Below, piece by piece: positions 1 through 8,964 of a stretch of DNA of 64,000 nucleotides. The notes beneath the pieces are model-generated. The model did not search any database, was not told the DNA's origin, and saw only the letters and a list, made by a program, of their open reading frames with translations. The translations under genes were made by a program, and so were the position numbers. The DNA comes from Alteraurantiacibacter buctensis (GTDB lineage Bacteria > Pseudomonadota > Alphaproteobacteria > Sphingomonadales > Sphingomonadaceae): positions 62,001-126,000 of the forward strand of contig NZ_WTYV01000006.1 in NCBI RefSeq assembly GCF_009827655.1, read 5' to 3'. Each line of letters begins with the position of its first letter. Position 1 is the stretch's first letter.

Positions 1-1
1 C

Positions 2-1000
2 CTTTCCGGACTGGTCCTGACCGACGCCGAGCGCGGCTTCTTCCGCGAGGTGGACCCGGCTGGCTACATCCTGTTTGGCCGCAACATCGACAGCCCCGCA
101 CAGGTGCGCGCACTGACCGATGCGTTGCGGGCGATCCACGGGCGGGACCACCTGCTGGTCACCATCGACCAGGAAGGCGGCCGCGTGCAGCGGATGAAGG
201 ATCCCGTGTGGCCGTATTATCCCCCCGGCGGCGCGTTCGACCGGCTGTATGACACGGCCCCCGCCAGCGCGATCGAGGCCGCTCGCGCCAGCGCGCAGGC
301 CATGGGCATGGACCTGGCCCAGGCCGGTATCGCCATGACCCACGCCCCTGTGCTCGACGTGCGCCAGCCCGGCGCGCATGACGTGATCGGCGACCGGGCG
401 CTGGGCAGCGAGCCGAAGCGGGTGGCCGCCCTGGGCCGTGCGGTGCTGGATGGCCTCGCCCGCGCGGGCGTGGCCGGCACGATCAAGCACATGCCCGGCC
501 ACGGGCGCAGCATGGTCGATACGCACAAGGAACTGCCCACCGTCACCGCCACGGCAGAGGAACTGGAGTGGGACCTGGTCCCGTTCCGCCAGCTTGCCGC
601 ACAGGCCCCATCGGGCATGACCGGGCATCTGGTGTTCACCGCCTGGGACAAGGCCAATCCGGCCACCCTGTCGCCTATCGTGATCGAACAGGTGATCCGC
701 GGCAGCATCGGCTTTGACGGGCTGCTGTTCACCGACGATCTCGACATGGAGGCGCTGACCGGCACCGTGCCCGAGCGCGCCGCGCGGGCGATTGCCGCCG
801 GCTGCGACCTGGCCTTGAACTGCTGGGCTAAGATGGATGATATGGTCGGCATCGCGAAGGTGCTGCCCGCGCTGCCGCCCAAGGGGCATGAACGGCTGGA
901 GCGGGCGCTGCGGGTGGACCGCTCCAAGTCAGCGGGCGAATCGCAGGCCGGGCTGCTCGCCAGGCGTGACGCGCTGCTGGCGCTGGCGGAGCCCGCATGA
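2..1000 (+). CDS. nagZ: beta-N-acetylhexosaminidase NagZ (5' truncated by window edge)
   Basis: Cytoplasmic glycoside hydrolase family 3 enzyme that removes GlcNAc from anhydro-muropeptides during peptidoglycan recycling. The open frame runs in from the left edge, so the true start is outside the window; an internal GTG at 50 would remove conserved residues (LSGLVLTDAER) and is not the start. Seen: GYILFGRN, the KHMPGHGRSMVDTHKELP block that carries the family's His/Asp acid-base loop, and FTDDLDMEAL with the nucleophile Asp. The stop TGA overlaps the scpA ATG by 4 bp, so the genes are translationally coupled. The nagZ-scpA-scpB order is usual in alphaproteobacteria. Confidence 0.95.
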   Translation, partial: LSGLVLTDAERGFFREVDPAGYILFGRNIDSPAQVRALTDALRAIHGRDHLLVTIDQEGGRVQRMKDPVWPYYPPGGAFDRLYDTAPASAIEAARASAQAMGMDLAQAGIAMTHAPVLDVRQPGAHDVIGDRALGSEPKRVAALGRAVLDGLARAGVAGTIKHMPGHGRSMVDTHKELPTVTATAEELEWDLVPFRQLAAQAPSGMTGHLVFTAWDKANPATLSPIVIEQVIRGSIGFDGLLFTDDLDMEALTGTVPERAARAIAAGCDLALNCWAKMDDMVGIAKVLPALPPKGHERLERALRVDRSKSAGESQAGLLARRDALLALAEPA

Positions 1001-1797
1001 GCGACGACGGCCTGATGCTCGGCACCGCGCCCGATGCTGCCGGGGAGTGGGACGGCCCCGCCGCTGCCCCCACCGGCGAAGGCGCGCTTTATCTTGAACT
1101 CGATGGCTGGGAAGGCCCGCTTGACCTGCTGCTGGACCTGGCCCGGCGGCAGAAGGTGGACCTGAAGGCCATCTCCATCCTGGCGCTGGTGGACCAATAC
1201 ATCGCCTATATCGAGCGGGCCGAGGCGCTGAAGCTGGAGATTGCCGCCGACTACCTGGTGATGGCCGCCTGGCTGGCCTACCTGAAAAGCGCCATGCTGC
1301 TCCCCAAGGACGAGCAGGAGGACCCTTCGCCCGAGGAGCTGGCGCTGCGGCTGCAACTGCGGCTGGAGCGGCTGGGCGCGATGCGCGATGCCGCCGCCCG
1401 GCTGATGGCGCGCGACCGGCTGGGGCGCGATGTCTTCCCCCGCGGCGCGCCCGAAGGCATCCGCGTGATCCGCAAGAGCAGGTGGGACTGCGACTATTTC
1501 GCGCTGGTGCAGGCCTATGGTACGATCCAGCGGCGCAACGAGCCGGTGGTCCACATGGTCCGCGAACGCCCGGTGATGACGCTGGACAGCGCCATCGAGC
1601 GCGTCTCCTCCATGCTGGGGGTTACACTCAACTGGCTGGAACTGCGGGATTTCCTGCCCCGTCACAGCGACCCGCGCCTGCGCAAGTCGGCGCTTGCCTC
1701 CAGCTTCGTGGCGGCCCTTGAACTGGCCCGGCTGGGCAAGGCGGAACTGCGGCAGGAGGACGTGTTCGGCCCCCTGCACCTCAGGAGGGTGGCATGA
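997..1797 (+). CDS. scpA: segregation and condensation protein A
   Basis: Kleisin subunit of the bacterial SMC-ScpAB condensin, which compacts and segregates the chromosome. At 266 aa it has the family size. Residues 1-30 are a poorly conserved lead; the family core begins at LYLELDGWEGPLDLLLDLAR and continues with VDLKAISILALVDQYI and the helical region that binds the SMC neck. The C-terminal winged-helix part follows a basic segment. It overlaps nagZ by 4 bp and scpB by 4 bp, so its dose is tied to ScpB. The identification rests on the characteristic N-terminal block and on the neighbour ScpB. Confidence 0.94.
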   Translation: MSDDGLMLGTAPDAAGEWDGPAAAPTGEGALYLELDGWEGPLDLLLDLARRQKVDLKAISILALVDQYIAYIERAEALKLEIAADYLVMAAWLAYLKSAMLLPKDEQEDPSPEELALRLQLRLERLGAMRDAAARLMARDRLGRDVFPRGAPEGIRVIRKSRWDCDYFALVQAYGTIQRRNEPVVHMVRERPVMTLDSAIERVSSMLGVTLNWLELRDFLPRHSDPRLRKSALASSFVAALELARLGKAELRQEDVFGPLHLRRVA

Positions 1798-2396
1798 GCG
1801 ACGACCTGACCCGCGCAGTGGAAGCGCTGCTGTTTGCCGCCGAGGAGCCGATGAGCGCCGAGGAGATTGCCGCCCACCTTGAAGGGGCCGATGTGCGCGC
1901 GGCGCTGGACGAGTTGCAGGCCCTTTATCGCCCGCGCGGCGTGGTGCTGGTGGAGCGCGGCAAGCGCTGGCAGTTCCAGACCGCGCCGGACCTCGCGCAT
2001 CTGCTGCGGCGCGAGCGCGAGCAGGCCCGCCGCCTGTCCCGCGCGGCCACTGAAGTGCTGGCGATCATCGCCTATCACGAGCCGGTCAGCCGGGCGGAAA
2101 TCGAATCGATTCGCGGCGTGCAGACCAGCGCCGGTACGCTGGACGTGCTGATGGAGGCGGGCTGGGTGCGCCCCGCCGGACGGCGCGAGGTGCCCGGCCG
2201 CCCGGTGATCTATGCCACCACACCTGATTTCCTCAGCCATTTCGGCCTCACCAGCCGCCGTGACCTACCGGGAATCGACGAACTGAAGGCGGCGGGCCTG
2301 CTCGACAAGGTGGACGATGCCTTCGAGGCCGCTTTTGCCCGCGACGATCCCACTGAAAGTGCGGAAGAGGTGGCAAGCGACGGGGAAAGGCCCTAG
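1794..2396 (+). CDS. scpB: segregation and condensation protein B
   Basis: Winged-helix partner (kite protein) of ScpA in the SMC condensin complex. The protein has 200 aa, normal length. Seen: LTRAVEALLFAAEEPMSAEEIA near the N-terminus and the highly conserved TEVLAIIAYHEPVSRAEIESIRGV block, followed by LMEAGWVRPAGRREVPGRP, all ScpB hallmarks. The ATG at 1794 overlaps the scpA stop. The last 20 residues are acidic and variable. The 54-bp gap to tatA holds no clear terminator, so tatABC may be transcribed from the same unit. Confidence 0.94.
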   Translation: MSDDLTRAVEALLFAAEEPMSAEEIAAHLEGADVRAALDELQALYRPRGVVLVERGKRWQFQTAPDLAHLLRREREQARRLSRAATEVLAIIAYHEPVSRAEIESIRGVQTSAGTLDVLMEAGWVRPAGRREVPGRPVIYATTPDFLSHFGLTSRRDLPGIDELKAAGLLDKVDDAFEAAFARDDPTESAEEVASDGERP

Positions 2397-2450
2397 ATAG
2401 GGTTGACGGCTGCTGGGGGCAGGCCCCCCGCGCAACGCTTTCGGAGATGA

Positions 2451-2699
2451 ATGATGGGTAGTTTTTCGCTCTGGCACTGGATCATCGTGCTGGTCGTCAT
2501 CCTGGTGCTGTTCGGCCGTGGCCGCGTGGCCGATGTGATGGGTGAGTTCGGTAAGGGCATCAAGAGCTTCAAGTCCGGCATGAACGAGGACGAGAACAAG
2601 CCCGCCACCCCGGCTCCGCCGCCGCAGCAGATCACCGCCGAACCCGTGACGCCCGCGCCCGCCGCCAGCGAAACCAAGAACACCACCTCCGGCCAGTAA
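2451..2699 (+). CDS. tatA: Sec-independent protein translocase TatA
   Basis: Pore-forming subunit of the twin-arginine translocase, exporting folded proteins across the inner membrane. Seen: one N-terminal membrane helix (residues about 6-20, [15 protein letters not shown]), the conserved F-G hinge followed by an amphipathic helix ([16 protein letters not shown]), then a Pro/Ala-rich tail. Two consecutive ATGs begin the frame (2451 and 2454); either could serve. At 82 aa it is TatA-sized. It leads a tatA-tatB-tatC set with short gaps. Confidence 0.93.
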   Translation: MMGSFSLWHWIIVLVVILVLFGRGRVADVMGEFGKGIKSFKSGMNEDENKPATPAPPPQQITAEPVTPAPAASETKNTTSGQ

Positions 2700-2724
2700 G
2701 GGCCGGTAACGTAAAGGAAAGCTG

Positions 2725-3105
2725 GTGTTCGACATCGGCGCATCCGAATTGCTGATGATCGCCGTCGTGGCGATCGTGGTGATCGGCCCCAAGGACATGC
2801 CCGCCGCCCTGCGCACCGCAGGCCGCTGGATCGCGAAAGCGCGCAAAATGTCCTCGCACTTCCGCACCGGGCTTGATGCCATGATCCGCGAGGCGGAGAT
2901 GGAAGACCTGGAGAAGAAGTGGAAGGAACAGAACGCCAAGATCATGGCGCTCTATCCCGAAGGCGGTCCTGCGGGTACCGAGCAGACCGGCGCCTACCCC
3001 GCCGCGCCGGCACCGACCGCTGCTGCCGCGCCAGCCGCTGCACCGGCCCCCACACCTGCCATCACCGCACCCGCTGCTGCTGACGCGCCGAAACAGGACG
3101 GCTGA
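2725..3105 (+). CDS. tatB: Sec-independent protein translocase TatB
   Basis: Substrate-receptor subunit of the Tat translocase, working with TatC. Starts with GTG at 2725 behind AAAGGAAAG. Seen: MFDIGASELL followed by a hydrophobic helix ending in VIGPKDMP, where TatB proteins carry VxGPxxLP, then an amphipathic helix and an Ala/Pro-rich C-terminus from about residue 80. The 126 aa length fits alphaproteobacterial TatB. It is told from TatA by the GPKDMP motif and the longer tail. The stop lies 5 bp before tatC. Confidence 0.92.
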   Translation: MFDIGASELLMIAVVAIVVIGPKDMPAALRTAGRWIAKARKMSSHFRTGLDAMIREAEMEDLEKKWKEQNAKIMALYPEGGPAGTEQTGAYPAAPAPTAAAAPAAAPAPTPAITAPAAADAPKQDG

Positions 3106-3110
3106 GCGTC

Positions 3111-3929
3111 ATGGTGCTGAAACTGAAAGACCTCGACGAATCGCAGGCCCCGCTGCTCGATCACCTGATCGAACTGCGCGGGCGGCTGATGAAGTGCGTG
3201 TTGGCCCTGGCAGTCACCTTTGCCATCAGCTTCTATTTCGTGGACGATATCTTCGGCTTCCTGATCCGCCCGCTGACCGATGCCTTCCCGCCGGGCGAGG
3301 GGCGGCTGATCTACACCCGCCTGTACGAAGCCTTCTTCGTGGATATCAAGGTGGCGCTGTTCTCCGCCTTCTTCCTCAGCTTTCCGATCATTTCCAACCA
3401 GTTGTGGGCCTTTGTTGCCCCTGGCCTGTACGCGCGGGAGAAGAAGGCCTTCCTGCCGTTCCTGATCGCCACGCCGGTGCTGTTCACCGCCGGGGCGGCG
3501 CTGGCCTATTACATGGTCATGCCCACGGCGTTCCACTTTTTCCTGGGCTTCCAGGGGAGCCGCGGCGGCCTGAGCGTTGAGGCGCTGCCGGGCACGGCGG
3601 ACTACCTGACGCTGGTGATGCAGTTCATCCTGGCCTTCGGCATCAGCTTCCTGCTGCCGGTGCTGCTGCTGCTGCTGAACCGCGCCGGCATCGTCAGCCG
3701 GGCACAACTGGCAGGGGCGCGCCGCTATGTGATCGTGGCAATCTTCATCGTGGCGGCCGTGGCCACGCCGCCCGACGTGGTCAGCCAGTTGATGCTGGCG
3801 ATCCCGCTGATCCTGCTGTTCGAAGGCTCGATGCTGGTGATGCGCTTTACGGAAGGGCGCGATGCAAAGGAACAGGCAGCGGAAGAGTCAGGAACGGCGG
3901 TGGCGGTGATGGAAAAGCCTGCCGAATAA
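3111..3929 (+). CDS. tatC: Sec-independent protein translocase TatC
   Basis: Six-helix membrane core of the Tat translocase that recognises the twin-arginine signal with TatB. The protein has 272 aa. Seen: the N-terminal signature PLLDHLIELRGRL that contacts the signal peptide, and the conserved FVAPGLYAREKKAFLPF loop, then hydrophobic segments through about residue 240. A 30-residue polar tail ends the protein. Last gene of the scpAB-tatABC run; the convergent amidohydrolase gene ends only 3 bp beyond its stop. Confidence 0.95.
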   Translation: MVLKLKDLDESQAPLLDHLIELRGRLMKCVLALAVTFAISFYFVDDIFGFLIRPLTDAFPPGEGRLIYTRLYEAFFVDIKVALFSAFFLSFPIISNQLWAFVAPGLYAREKKAFLPFLIATPVLFTAGAALAYYMVMPTAFHFFLGFQGSRGGLSVEALPGTADYLTLVMQFILAFGISFLLPVLLLLLNRAGIVSRAQLAGARRYVIVAIFIVAAVATPPDVVSQLMLAIPLILLFEGSMLVMRFTEGRDAKEQAAEESGTAVAVMEKPAE

Positions 3930-3932
3930 CGG

Positions 3933-5627
3933 CTATTCCGCTTCGCCTTCGGGCCGCTGCGCCGGCCTCTCGTTATCCCACACCCGCACCCCACCGATGA
4001 AGGTCTGCCGCACGCGCATGGTGCGCAGGTCTGCCGCGCTGGCAGTCAGCGGGTCGCCGTCGAGCACCACGAAATCGGCCCGCTCGCCCACGGCCAGGGT
4101 GCCGAAGCGCCCTTCCGCGAAACCCGCATAGGCGCCGCCTGCGGTATAGGCCGCCAGTGCTGCCTCGCGGCTGATCGCTTCCTGCGGTTGCCAGCCGCCT
4201 TGCGGCTCGCCGTCTGACCCTGTGCGGCTGATCGCTGCGGCAATCCCAGCCAGCGGATCGGCCACTTCCACGGGCGCATCCGAGCCAAAAGCCAGCGGTG
4301 CGCCGGCGGCCATTATGCTGCGCCAGGCATAGGCCCCGGCCAGCCGGTCAGGCCCCAGCCGTGCCTCGGCCATCAGCCGGTCGCTGGACTGGTGGATGGG
4401 CTGCATAGAGGCAATGGTGCCGTGGCGGGCAAACAGCGGCACATCGGCGGGATCGACTACCTGCGCGTGTTCGATCCGCCAGCGCCGGTCACCCGTGAAG
4501 TCCATCGCCAGCTGGTCTATAGCATCCAGCGCATCGGCATTGGCGGCATCGCCGATGGCGTGGATCGCCACTTGGAACCCGTCCATCGCAGCGCGGACCA
4601 TGGAATTCCTGAGCTGCGTGCCATCCAGCACCGGCAGGCCGCGATTGCCACGATCATCGGTATAGTCGGCTTTAAGCAGCGCCCCGCGCGATCCCAGCGC
4701 GCCATCCAGCCACAGCTTCACGCCGTTGAGGCGCAGCCGGTCGTTATACAGCCAGGAGGTGGGGCCAGTGCCGCCGATCAGCAGTATGGCGGGCACGCCG
4801 TCGGCATAGGCCATGATGCGCAGGCGTAGCGCGCCCGCGTCTCCGGCACGGCGGAAGGTCATCCAGTCTTCCACGCTGGTGCCCATGTCGGCGACGGCGG
4901 TGACCCCGTGGCGCAGGAATTCCTCCTCGGCCTCCCACAGCGCTACATTGCGATCACTGGCGCGGGGCGGGGGAACCCTGTCAGTGACCAGCGCCATCGC
5001 GTTGTCCACCAGCACCCCGGCGGGCGCGCGCGAGCCGGCCCCCGTACCACCGACGCGCACGATGCGGCCTCCGGCAGGATCGGGTGTCTGTGCGGTGATG
5101 TTGGCGGCGGCCAGCGCCGCGCTGCTGGCCCAGACCGCATGCCCGTCGGCCCGTTCGAGCACGATCGGGCGGCCACCGGACACGGTGTCAAGCTCGGCGG
5201 CGGTGGGCAGGCGGCCAAGGCCCCAGGTCACCTCGTTCCAGCCGCGCCCCACCAGCCAGGGGTTGTTGGGGTTGGCGGCGGCATAGGCGGCCACCAGCGC
5301 CAGCGCCTCGTCCAGACTGCGAGTTTCGCTGAGGTCCAGCGTCAGCTTGGAAAGGCCAAGTGCCATCACGTGGGCGTGGCTGTCGATGAAGCCGGGGACT
5401 ACCGTGGCCCCGTTCAGGTCCTCGTAGAAATCGATCTCGCCCCGGGGCCGGTCGCCGAAGTCGAGCAGTTGCACCACCCGGCCTTCTTCATCCACCACCA
5501 TGCCGGAGAAGCGGTCCACCCGCCCCTGCCGGTCGATCGACATGCCGCGCAGGTTGTCGAAATGGGTCTCGGCCAGCGCCGGGCCGGTGAGGAGCAGGGC
5601 AACCGATGCCAGCAGGCCGCGTTTCAT
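3933..5627 (-). CDS. secreted amidohydrolase (YtcJ/AepA-like)
   Basis: Predicted metal-dependent hydrolase of the amidohydrolase superfamily, in the group with the YtcJ and N-substituted-formamide deformylase proteins. Seen: signal peptide (residues 1-20, ending PALAE), the metal-binding HxH in GFIDSHAHVMALG (His84 and His86), a later His in QVAIHAIGDAANADALDAI, another in WRIEHAQVV, and the terminal Asp in LAFGSDAPVEV. Length 564 aa is usual. The substrate cannot be told from sequence. Its ATG overlaps the stop of the dehydrogenase gene upstream by 4 bp, so the two form an operon. Confidence 0.88.
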   Translation of the reverse strand: MKRGLLASVALLLTGPALAETHFDNLRGMSIDRQGRVDRFSGMVVDEEGRVVQLLDFGDRPRGEIDFYEDLNGATVVPGFIDSHAHVMALGLSKLTLDLSETRSLDEALALVAAYAAANPNNPWLVGRGWNEVTWGLGRLPTAAELDTVSGGRPIVLERADGHAVWASSAALAAANITAQTPDPAGGRIVRVGGTGAGSRAPAGVLVDNAMALVTDRVPPPRASDRNVALWEAEEEFLRHGVTAVADMGTSVEDWMTFRRAGDAGALRLRIMAYADGVPAILLIGGTGPTSWLYNDRLRLNGVKLWLDGALGSRGALLKADYTDDRGNRGLPVLDGTQLRNSMVRAAMDGFQVAIHAIGDAANADALDAIDQLAMDFTGDRRWRIEHAQVVDPADVPLFARHGTIASMQPIHQSSDRLMAEARLGPDRLAGAYAWRSIMAAGAPLAFGSDAPVEVADPLAGIAAAISRTGSDGEPQGGWQPQEAISREAALAAYTAGGAYAGFAEGRFGTLAVGERADFVVLDGDPLTASAADLRTMRVRQTFIGGVRVWDNERPAQRPEGEAE

Positions 5628-6523
5628 CCGGCCACCCTGGGAATATGGCGCACCAGGGCAGAGGTATCCTGCCGCCCGCCGCCCATGGCCTGCACTGTTT
5701 CGTAAAATCCGTCCACCAGCGCGGCAACGGGCATGGCAAGGCCGTGTTCCCCGGCTTCGGCCAGGGCAATCGCCAGGTCCTTCCTCATCCAGTCGATGGC
5801 GAAGCCGAAGTCGAACTCGTCGCGCGCCATCGTGGTCCAGCGATTGTCCATCTGCCAGCTTTGCGCCGCGCCGCCGCCGATGGCTTCCAGCACCTTGCCG
5901 GTATCAAGGCCGCTCGCCTGCGCCAGCCGCAGCCCTTCGCTGAGGCCCGCCAGGGTTCCGGCGATGCACACCTGGTTGACCGCCTTCGCGCCCTGGCCTG
6001 CGCCCGCCGGACCGAGATGAACGATCCGCGCGGCATAGGCCTGCATCACCGGCAGGGCCGCCGCCACGGCTGCTTCAGTCCCGCCGCACATCACCGCCAA
6101 CTTGCCGTTCTCGGCACCCGCCTGGCCGCCGGAGACGGGGGCATCGACCGCCAGCACGCCGTGTGCTTCCGCTTCAACGGCAATGCGCCGGGCCATGGCC
6201 GGGCTGATCGTGGTGTGATCGACCAGCAGGGTGCCCGGCGCCATCAGCGCCAGCGCACCCCGATCGCCCAGCAGCACGCCGGCCACGTCCTGATCGTTAC
6301 CAAGGCAGCTCAGCACCATGTCGGCCCCGCGCACCGCAACTGCCATGCTTTCGACCATCCGCAGGTGCAGCCCTTCGCCGGCAAAGCGGTCCAGCCATGC
6401 CTGCCCCCGTTCCGGAGAGCGGTTCCAGCTGGTTACGCGATGGCCGGCGCGGGCCAGGTGCGCGGCCATCGGCCCGCCCATCACGCCCAGGCCCAGGAAG
6501 GCGATGGTCTTGCAGTCGGTCAT
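5624..6523 (-). CDS. NAD(P)-dependent beta-hydroxyacid dehydrogenase (3-hydroxyisobutyrate dehydrogenase-like)
   Basis: Oxidoreductase of the 3-hydroxyisobutyrate/6-phosphogluconate dehydrogenase family. The start at 6523 is chosen because it follows a strong AGGAGG and gives MTDCKTIAFLGLGVMG, the normal N-terminus; the open frame extends much further upstream but only as antisense of ilvA. Seen: Rossmann motif GLGVMG (residues 11-16), the substrate motif DAPVSGGQAGAENGKLAVM, and the catalytic Lys in GQGAKAVNQ. Length 299 aa is normal. The physiological substrate (hydroxyisobutyrate, tartronate semialdehyde or other) is not decided. Divergent from ilvA with a 66-bp shared intergenic region. 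Confidence 0.9.
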   Translation of the reverse strand: MTDCKTIAFLGLGVMGGPMAAHLARAGHRVTSWNRSPERGQAWLDRFAGEGLHLRMVESMAVAVRGADMVLSCLGNDQDVAGVLLGDRGALALMAPGTLLVDHTTISPAMARRIAVEAEAHGVLAVDAPVSGGQAGAENGKLAVMCGGTEAAVAAALPVMQAYAARIVHLGPAGAGQGAKAVNQVCIAGTLAGLSEGLRLAQASGLDTGKVLEAIGGGAAQSWQMDNRWTTMARDEFDFGFAIDWMRKDLAIALAEAGEHGLAMPVAALVDGFYETVQAMGGGRQDTSALVRHIPRVAG

Positions 6524-6573
6524 GCCCCGCCTCCTGCCCGTTCCCCTGCGGCTTGGCAATGTGCGCCATTGTG

Positions 6574-6580
6574 CGCTAGG
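6574..6580 (+). promoter_or_regulatory. candidate -10 element directly before ilvA
   Basis: CGCTAGG lies 10 nt before the ilvA ATG at 6590, with TTGGCA about 17 nt further upstream. The short distance would place the transcript start at or near the start codon. AGGCGG partly overlaps and could also act as a weak ribosome site, so the reading is uncertain. Confidence 0.35.
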
Positions 6581-6589
6581 CGGCATGGC

Positions 6590-7882
6590 ATGACCGAGAC
6601 GCTGACCAAACCGCTCACCCTGACCCTGGCCGACGTGCAGGCTGCGGCGGGGCGAATTGCCGGCGCGGTGGTCCGCACCCCCACGATGCGCAGCGAAACG
6701 CTGAGCCGCATCACCGGGGCCGAGGTGTACCTGAAGTTCGAGAACCACCAGTTCACCGCCGCCTACAAGGAGCGCGGCGCGCTTAACGCCCTGCTGCACC
6801 TGACGCCGGAACAGCGCGCCAAGGGCGTGATCGCGGCCAGCGCGGGCAACCATTCGCAGGGCCTCAGCTATCACGGCACCCGGCTGGGCGTGCCGGTGAC
6901 CATCGTCATGCCCAAGACCACGCCCACGGTGAAAATCATGCAGACCGAGGCGGTCGGCGGCAAGGTGATCCTGGAAGGCGAGAGCTTCGACGAGGCCTAT
7001 GCCTATGCCCGCAGCATGGAGGCGCAACTGGGCCTGACGCTGGTGCCCCCGTTCGATGATCCGCTGGTGGCGGCCGGGCAGGGCACCGTGGCGCTGGAGA
7101 TGCTGGAGGACGAGCCCGATCTCGACATCCTGATGGTTCCCGTCGGCGGCGGCGGGCTGATCTCCGGCGTGGCCGTCGCGGCCAAGGGGCTGAAGCCCGC
7201 GATCAAGATCATCGGCGTGCAGACGGCCGAGTTCCCCGCTTTCTACACCCTGATGACGGGCAAGAAGGTGGACTCGCGCCAGGTAACCCTGGCCGAGGGC
7301 ATCGCGGTGAAGGAACCGGGCATGTTCACCCGCGGCGTGGTGCTGGACGTGGTCGACGAGATCCGCATCGTGTCCGAAAACTTCATCGAGGAAGCGATCT
7401 CGTTGCTGCTCGATATCGAAAAGACCGTGGTCGAAGGGGCCGGCGCAGTGGGGCTGGCGGCCCTGCTGCCCACCAACGATGGCACCCGCAAGCGGACCGA
7501 GTTCAAGGGCAAGAAAGTCGGCATCATCCTGACCGGCGGCAACATCGACCAGCGCTTCCTGGCCAACGTGATCCTGCGCAACCTGGTCCGTTCGGGCCGG
7601 ATCGGCCGTGTCAGCGTGCTGCTGGACGACCGCGCGGGGGCCTTGAGCCGGATCGCGCAGATTTTCACCGATCACAACGCCAACATCATCGAGGTGACGC
7701 ACCAGCGCATTTTCGGCAACCTGTCGGCCAAGAGCACGCAGACCGACATCGAGTTCGAGGTGCGCGACCGCGCGGCCCGCGACCGGCTGTTCGAGGCGCT
7801 GGAGCGGGCGGGCTACAAGTTCGACGTGATCACCCTGCAGGGCAACAAGGGCCAGCGCTTCACCCGCAGCAACGGCGACTAG
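6590..7882 (+). CDS. ilvA: threonine ammonia-lyase
   Basis: PLP enzyme that deaminates threonine to 2-oxobutyrate, the first step to isoleucine. Start ATG at 6590 gives 430 aa, beginning MTETLTKPLTLTLADV; the frame upstream is only antisense of the dehydrogenase gene. Seen: PLP lysine Lys60 in FTAAYKERGALN (family usually GSFKxRGA), the SAGNHSQG loop, the phosphate-binding PVGGGGLISG, and a C-terminal ACT-like regulatory domain from about residue 345 (VSVLLDDRAGALSRIAQIF). This is the short type with one ACT-like domain, so allosteric control by an amino acid is expected. A serine/threonine racemase or catabolic role is less likely but not excluded. Confidence 0.9.
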   Translation: MTETLTKPLTLTLADVQAAAGRIAGAVVRTPTMRSETLSRITGAEVYLKFENHQFTAAYKERGALNALLHLTPEQRAKGVIAASAGNHSQGLSYHGTRLGVPVTIVMPKTTPTVKIMQTEAVGGKVILEGESFDEAYAYARSMEAQLGLTLVPPFDDPLVAAGQGTVALEMLEDEPDLDILMVPVGGGGLISGVAVAAKGLKPAIKIIGVQTAEFPAFYTLMTGKKVDSRQVTLAEGIAVKEPGMFTRGVVLDVVDEIRIVSENFIEEAISLLLDIEKTVVEGAGAVGLAALLPTNDGTRKRTEFKGKKVGIILTGGNIDQRFLANVILRNLVRSGRIGRVSVLLDDRAGALSRIAQIFTDHNANIIEVTHQRIFGNLSAKSTQTDIEFEVRDRAARDRLFEALERAGYKFDVITLQGNKGQRFTRSNGD

Positions 7883-8031
7883 GGACTGCCAAGCGCTAAT
7901 CCGGCCAATCGCTAATTCCGCTTGCCGCATCTGCCCCGTTTCGGGGCGGGCAGGCCGCGCTTTTCCCCTGCCTTGTGCAAAATAATCCTGACCTTGCGAC
8001 AAATCGTGGTTAAGATTGTTTCAATGGACGA

Positions 8032-8054
8032 ATCCGCAAGGCATACCTGCGGAT
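8032..8054 (+). promoter_or_regulatory. leader hairpin upstream of ate
   Basis: Inverted repeat ATCCGCA / TGCGGAT with a 9-nt spacer, 43 nt before the ate GTG. It lies in a 214-bp gap (7883-8096) that must hold the ate promoter. Whether it acts in the RNA or as a protein site is unknown. Confidence 0.3.
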
Positions 8055-8096
8055 GTCCACATACGGATCAACCCCTAGACGAAGGATCGAGGACAG

Positions 8097-8957
8097 GTGA
8101 CGGCACCCGTACGATTCCCCCGCTTCTTCGTGACCGCGCCCGCGCCGTGCCCCTATCTGCCGGGCAAGACGGAGCGGAAGGTCTTTACCGAGCTGAAGGG
8201 CCCGCACGCGGACCAACTGCACGATGCCCTCAGCCGCATCGGCTTCCGCCGCAGCCAGACGGTGGCCTATCGCCCCTCGTGCATCGATTGCCGCGCCTGC
8301 GTGTCCGTCCGCGTGGTGGCGGGGGAGTTTGCGCCCTCCACCAGCCAGCGCCGGACCATGCGCGCCCACGCCGGCCTGATCGTCAGCGAATGCCGCCCCT
8401 GGGCCACGGGGGAACAATTTGCCCTGCTGCAGAAATATCTCGCCAGGCGCCACCCCGGCGGGGGCATGGCCGCCATGGACGAAGTCGATTTTGCCGACAT
8501 GGTGGAACACACTTCGGTTTCCAGCTTTGTTGTTGAATATCGGGAACCTGATGCCGATGGCAGGCCCGGGCGGCTGGTCGCTGCCTGCCTGACCGACCGG
8601 CAGTCTGACGGGCTTTCGATGATCTACAGCTTTTACGACCCTGACTACGGCCAGGATCAGGGGGCACGGGGTGGACTTGGCAGTTTCGTTATCCTGGATC
8701 ACATCCGCCAGGCTGTCGCCGCAGGGCTGCCCTTTGTTTACCTGGGTTACTGGGTCGCCGGTTCGCCGCGCATGCAGTACAAGGTCCGCTATCGCCCGCT
8801 CGAACAGCTCGGCCCCGATGGCTGGAGCCGTATGAGCAATGAGGAGCAGGCCGCCCATATTGCCCAGGTCACTGCAAGCGCGGTGGCGCGGCCCGGTGCC
8901 GACGGCCTTTCCAAGGACGGTACGCCTGGCGGGCAGGACCAGTACAAGTTCGCCTGA
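8097..8957 (+). CDS. bpt: aspartate/glutamate leucyltransferase (N-end rule transferase)
   Basis: Adds leucine to proteins with N-terminal Asp or Glu, marking them for ClpS/ClpAP. GTG start at 8097 preceded by GGATCGAGGACAG. The protein has 286 aa. Seen: the N-terminal ATE domain with [18 protein letters not shown] and the [19 protein letters not shown] cysteine motif, and the C-terminal ATE domain with [14 protein letters not shown] and [20 protein letters not shown]. These are diagnostic of the Bpt/Ate family. The last 30 residues are unconserved and overlap no other gene if tamA starts at 8965. Confidence 0.95.
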   Translation: MTAPVRFPRFFVTAPAPCPYLPGKTERKVFTELKGPHADQLHDALSRIGFRRSQTVAYRPSCIDCRACVSVRVVAGEFAPSTSQRRTMRAHAGLIVSECRPWATGEQFALLQKYLARRHPGGGMAAMDEVDFADMVEHTSVSSFVVEYREPDADGRPGRLVAACLTDRQSDGLSMIYSFYDPDYGQDQGARGGLGSFVILDHIRQAVAAGLPFVYLGYWVAGSPRMQYKVRYRPLEQLGPDGWSRMSNEEQAAHIAQVTASAVARPGADGLSKDGTPGGQDQYKFA

Positions 8958-8964
8958 CCGCTCG

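Noticed and set aside
6524-8002. Upstream extension of the dehydrogenase frame
   Set aside because: It lies antisense to ilvA; the start at 6523 has a strong AGGAGG and the normal N-terminus.
8839-8964. ATG start for tamA inside the ate gene
   Set aside because: It would put 42 low-quality residues before the signal peptide; TTG 8965 gives a proper N-terminus.
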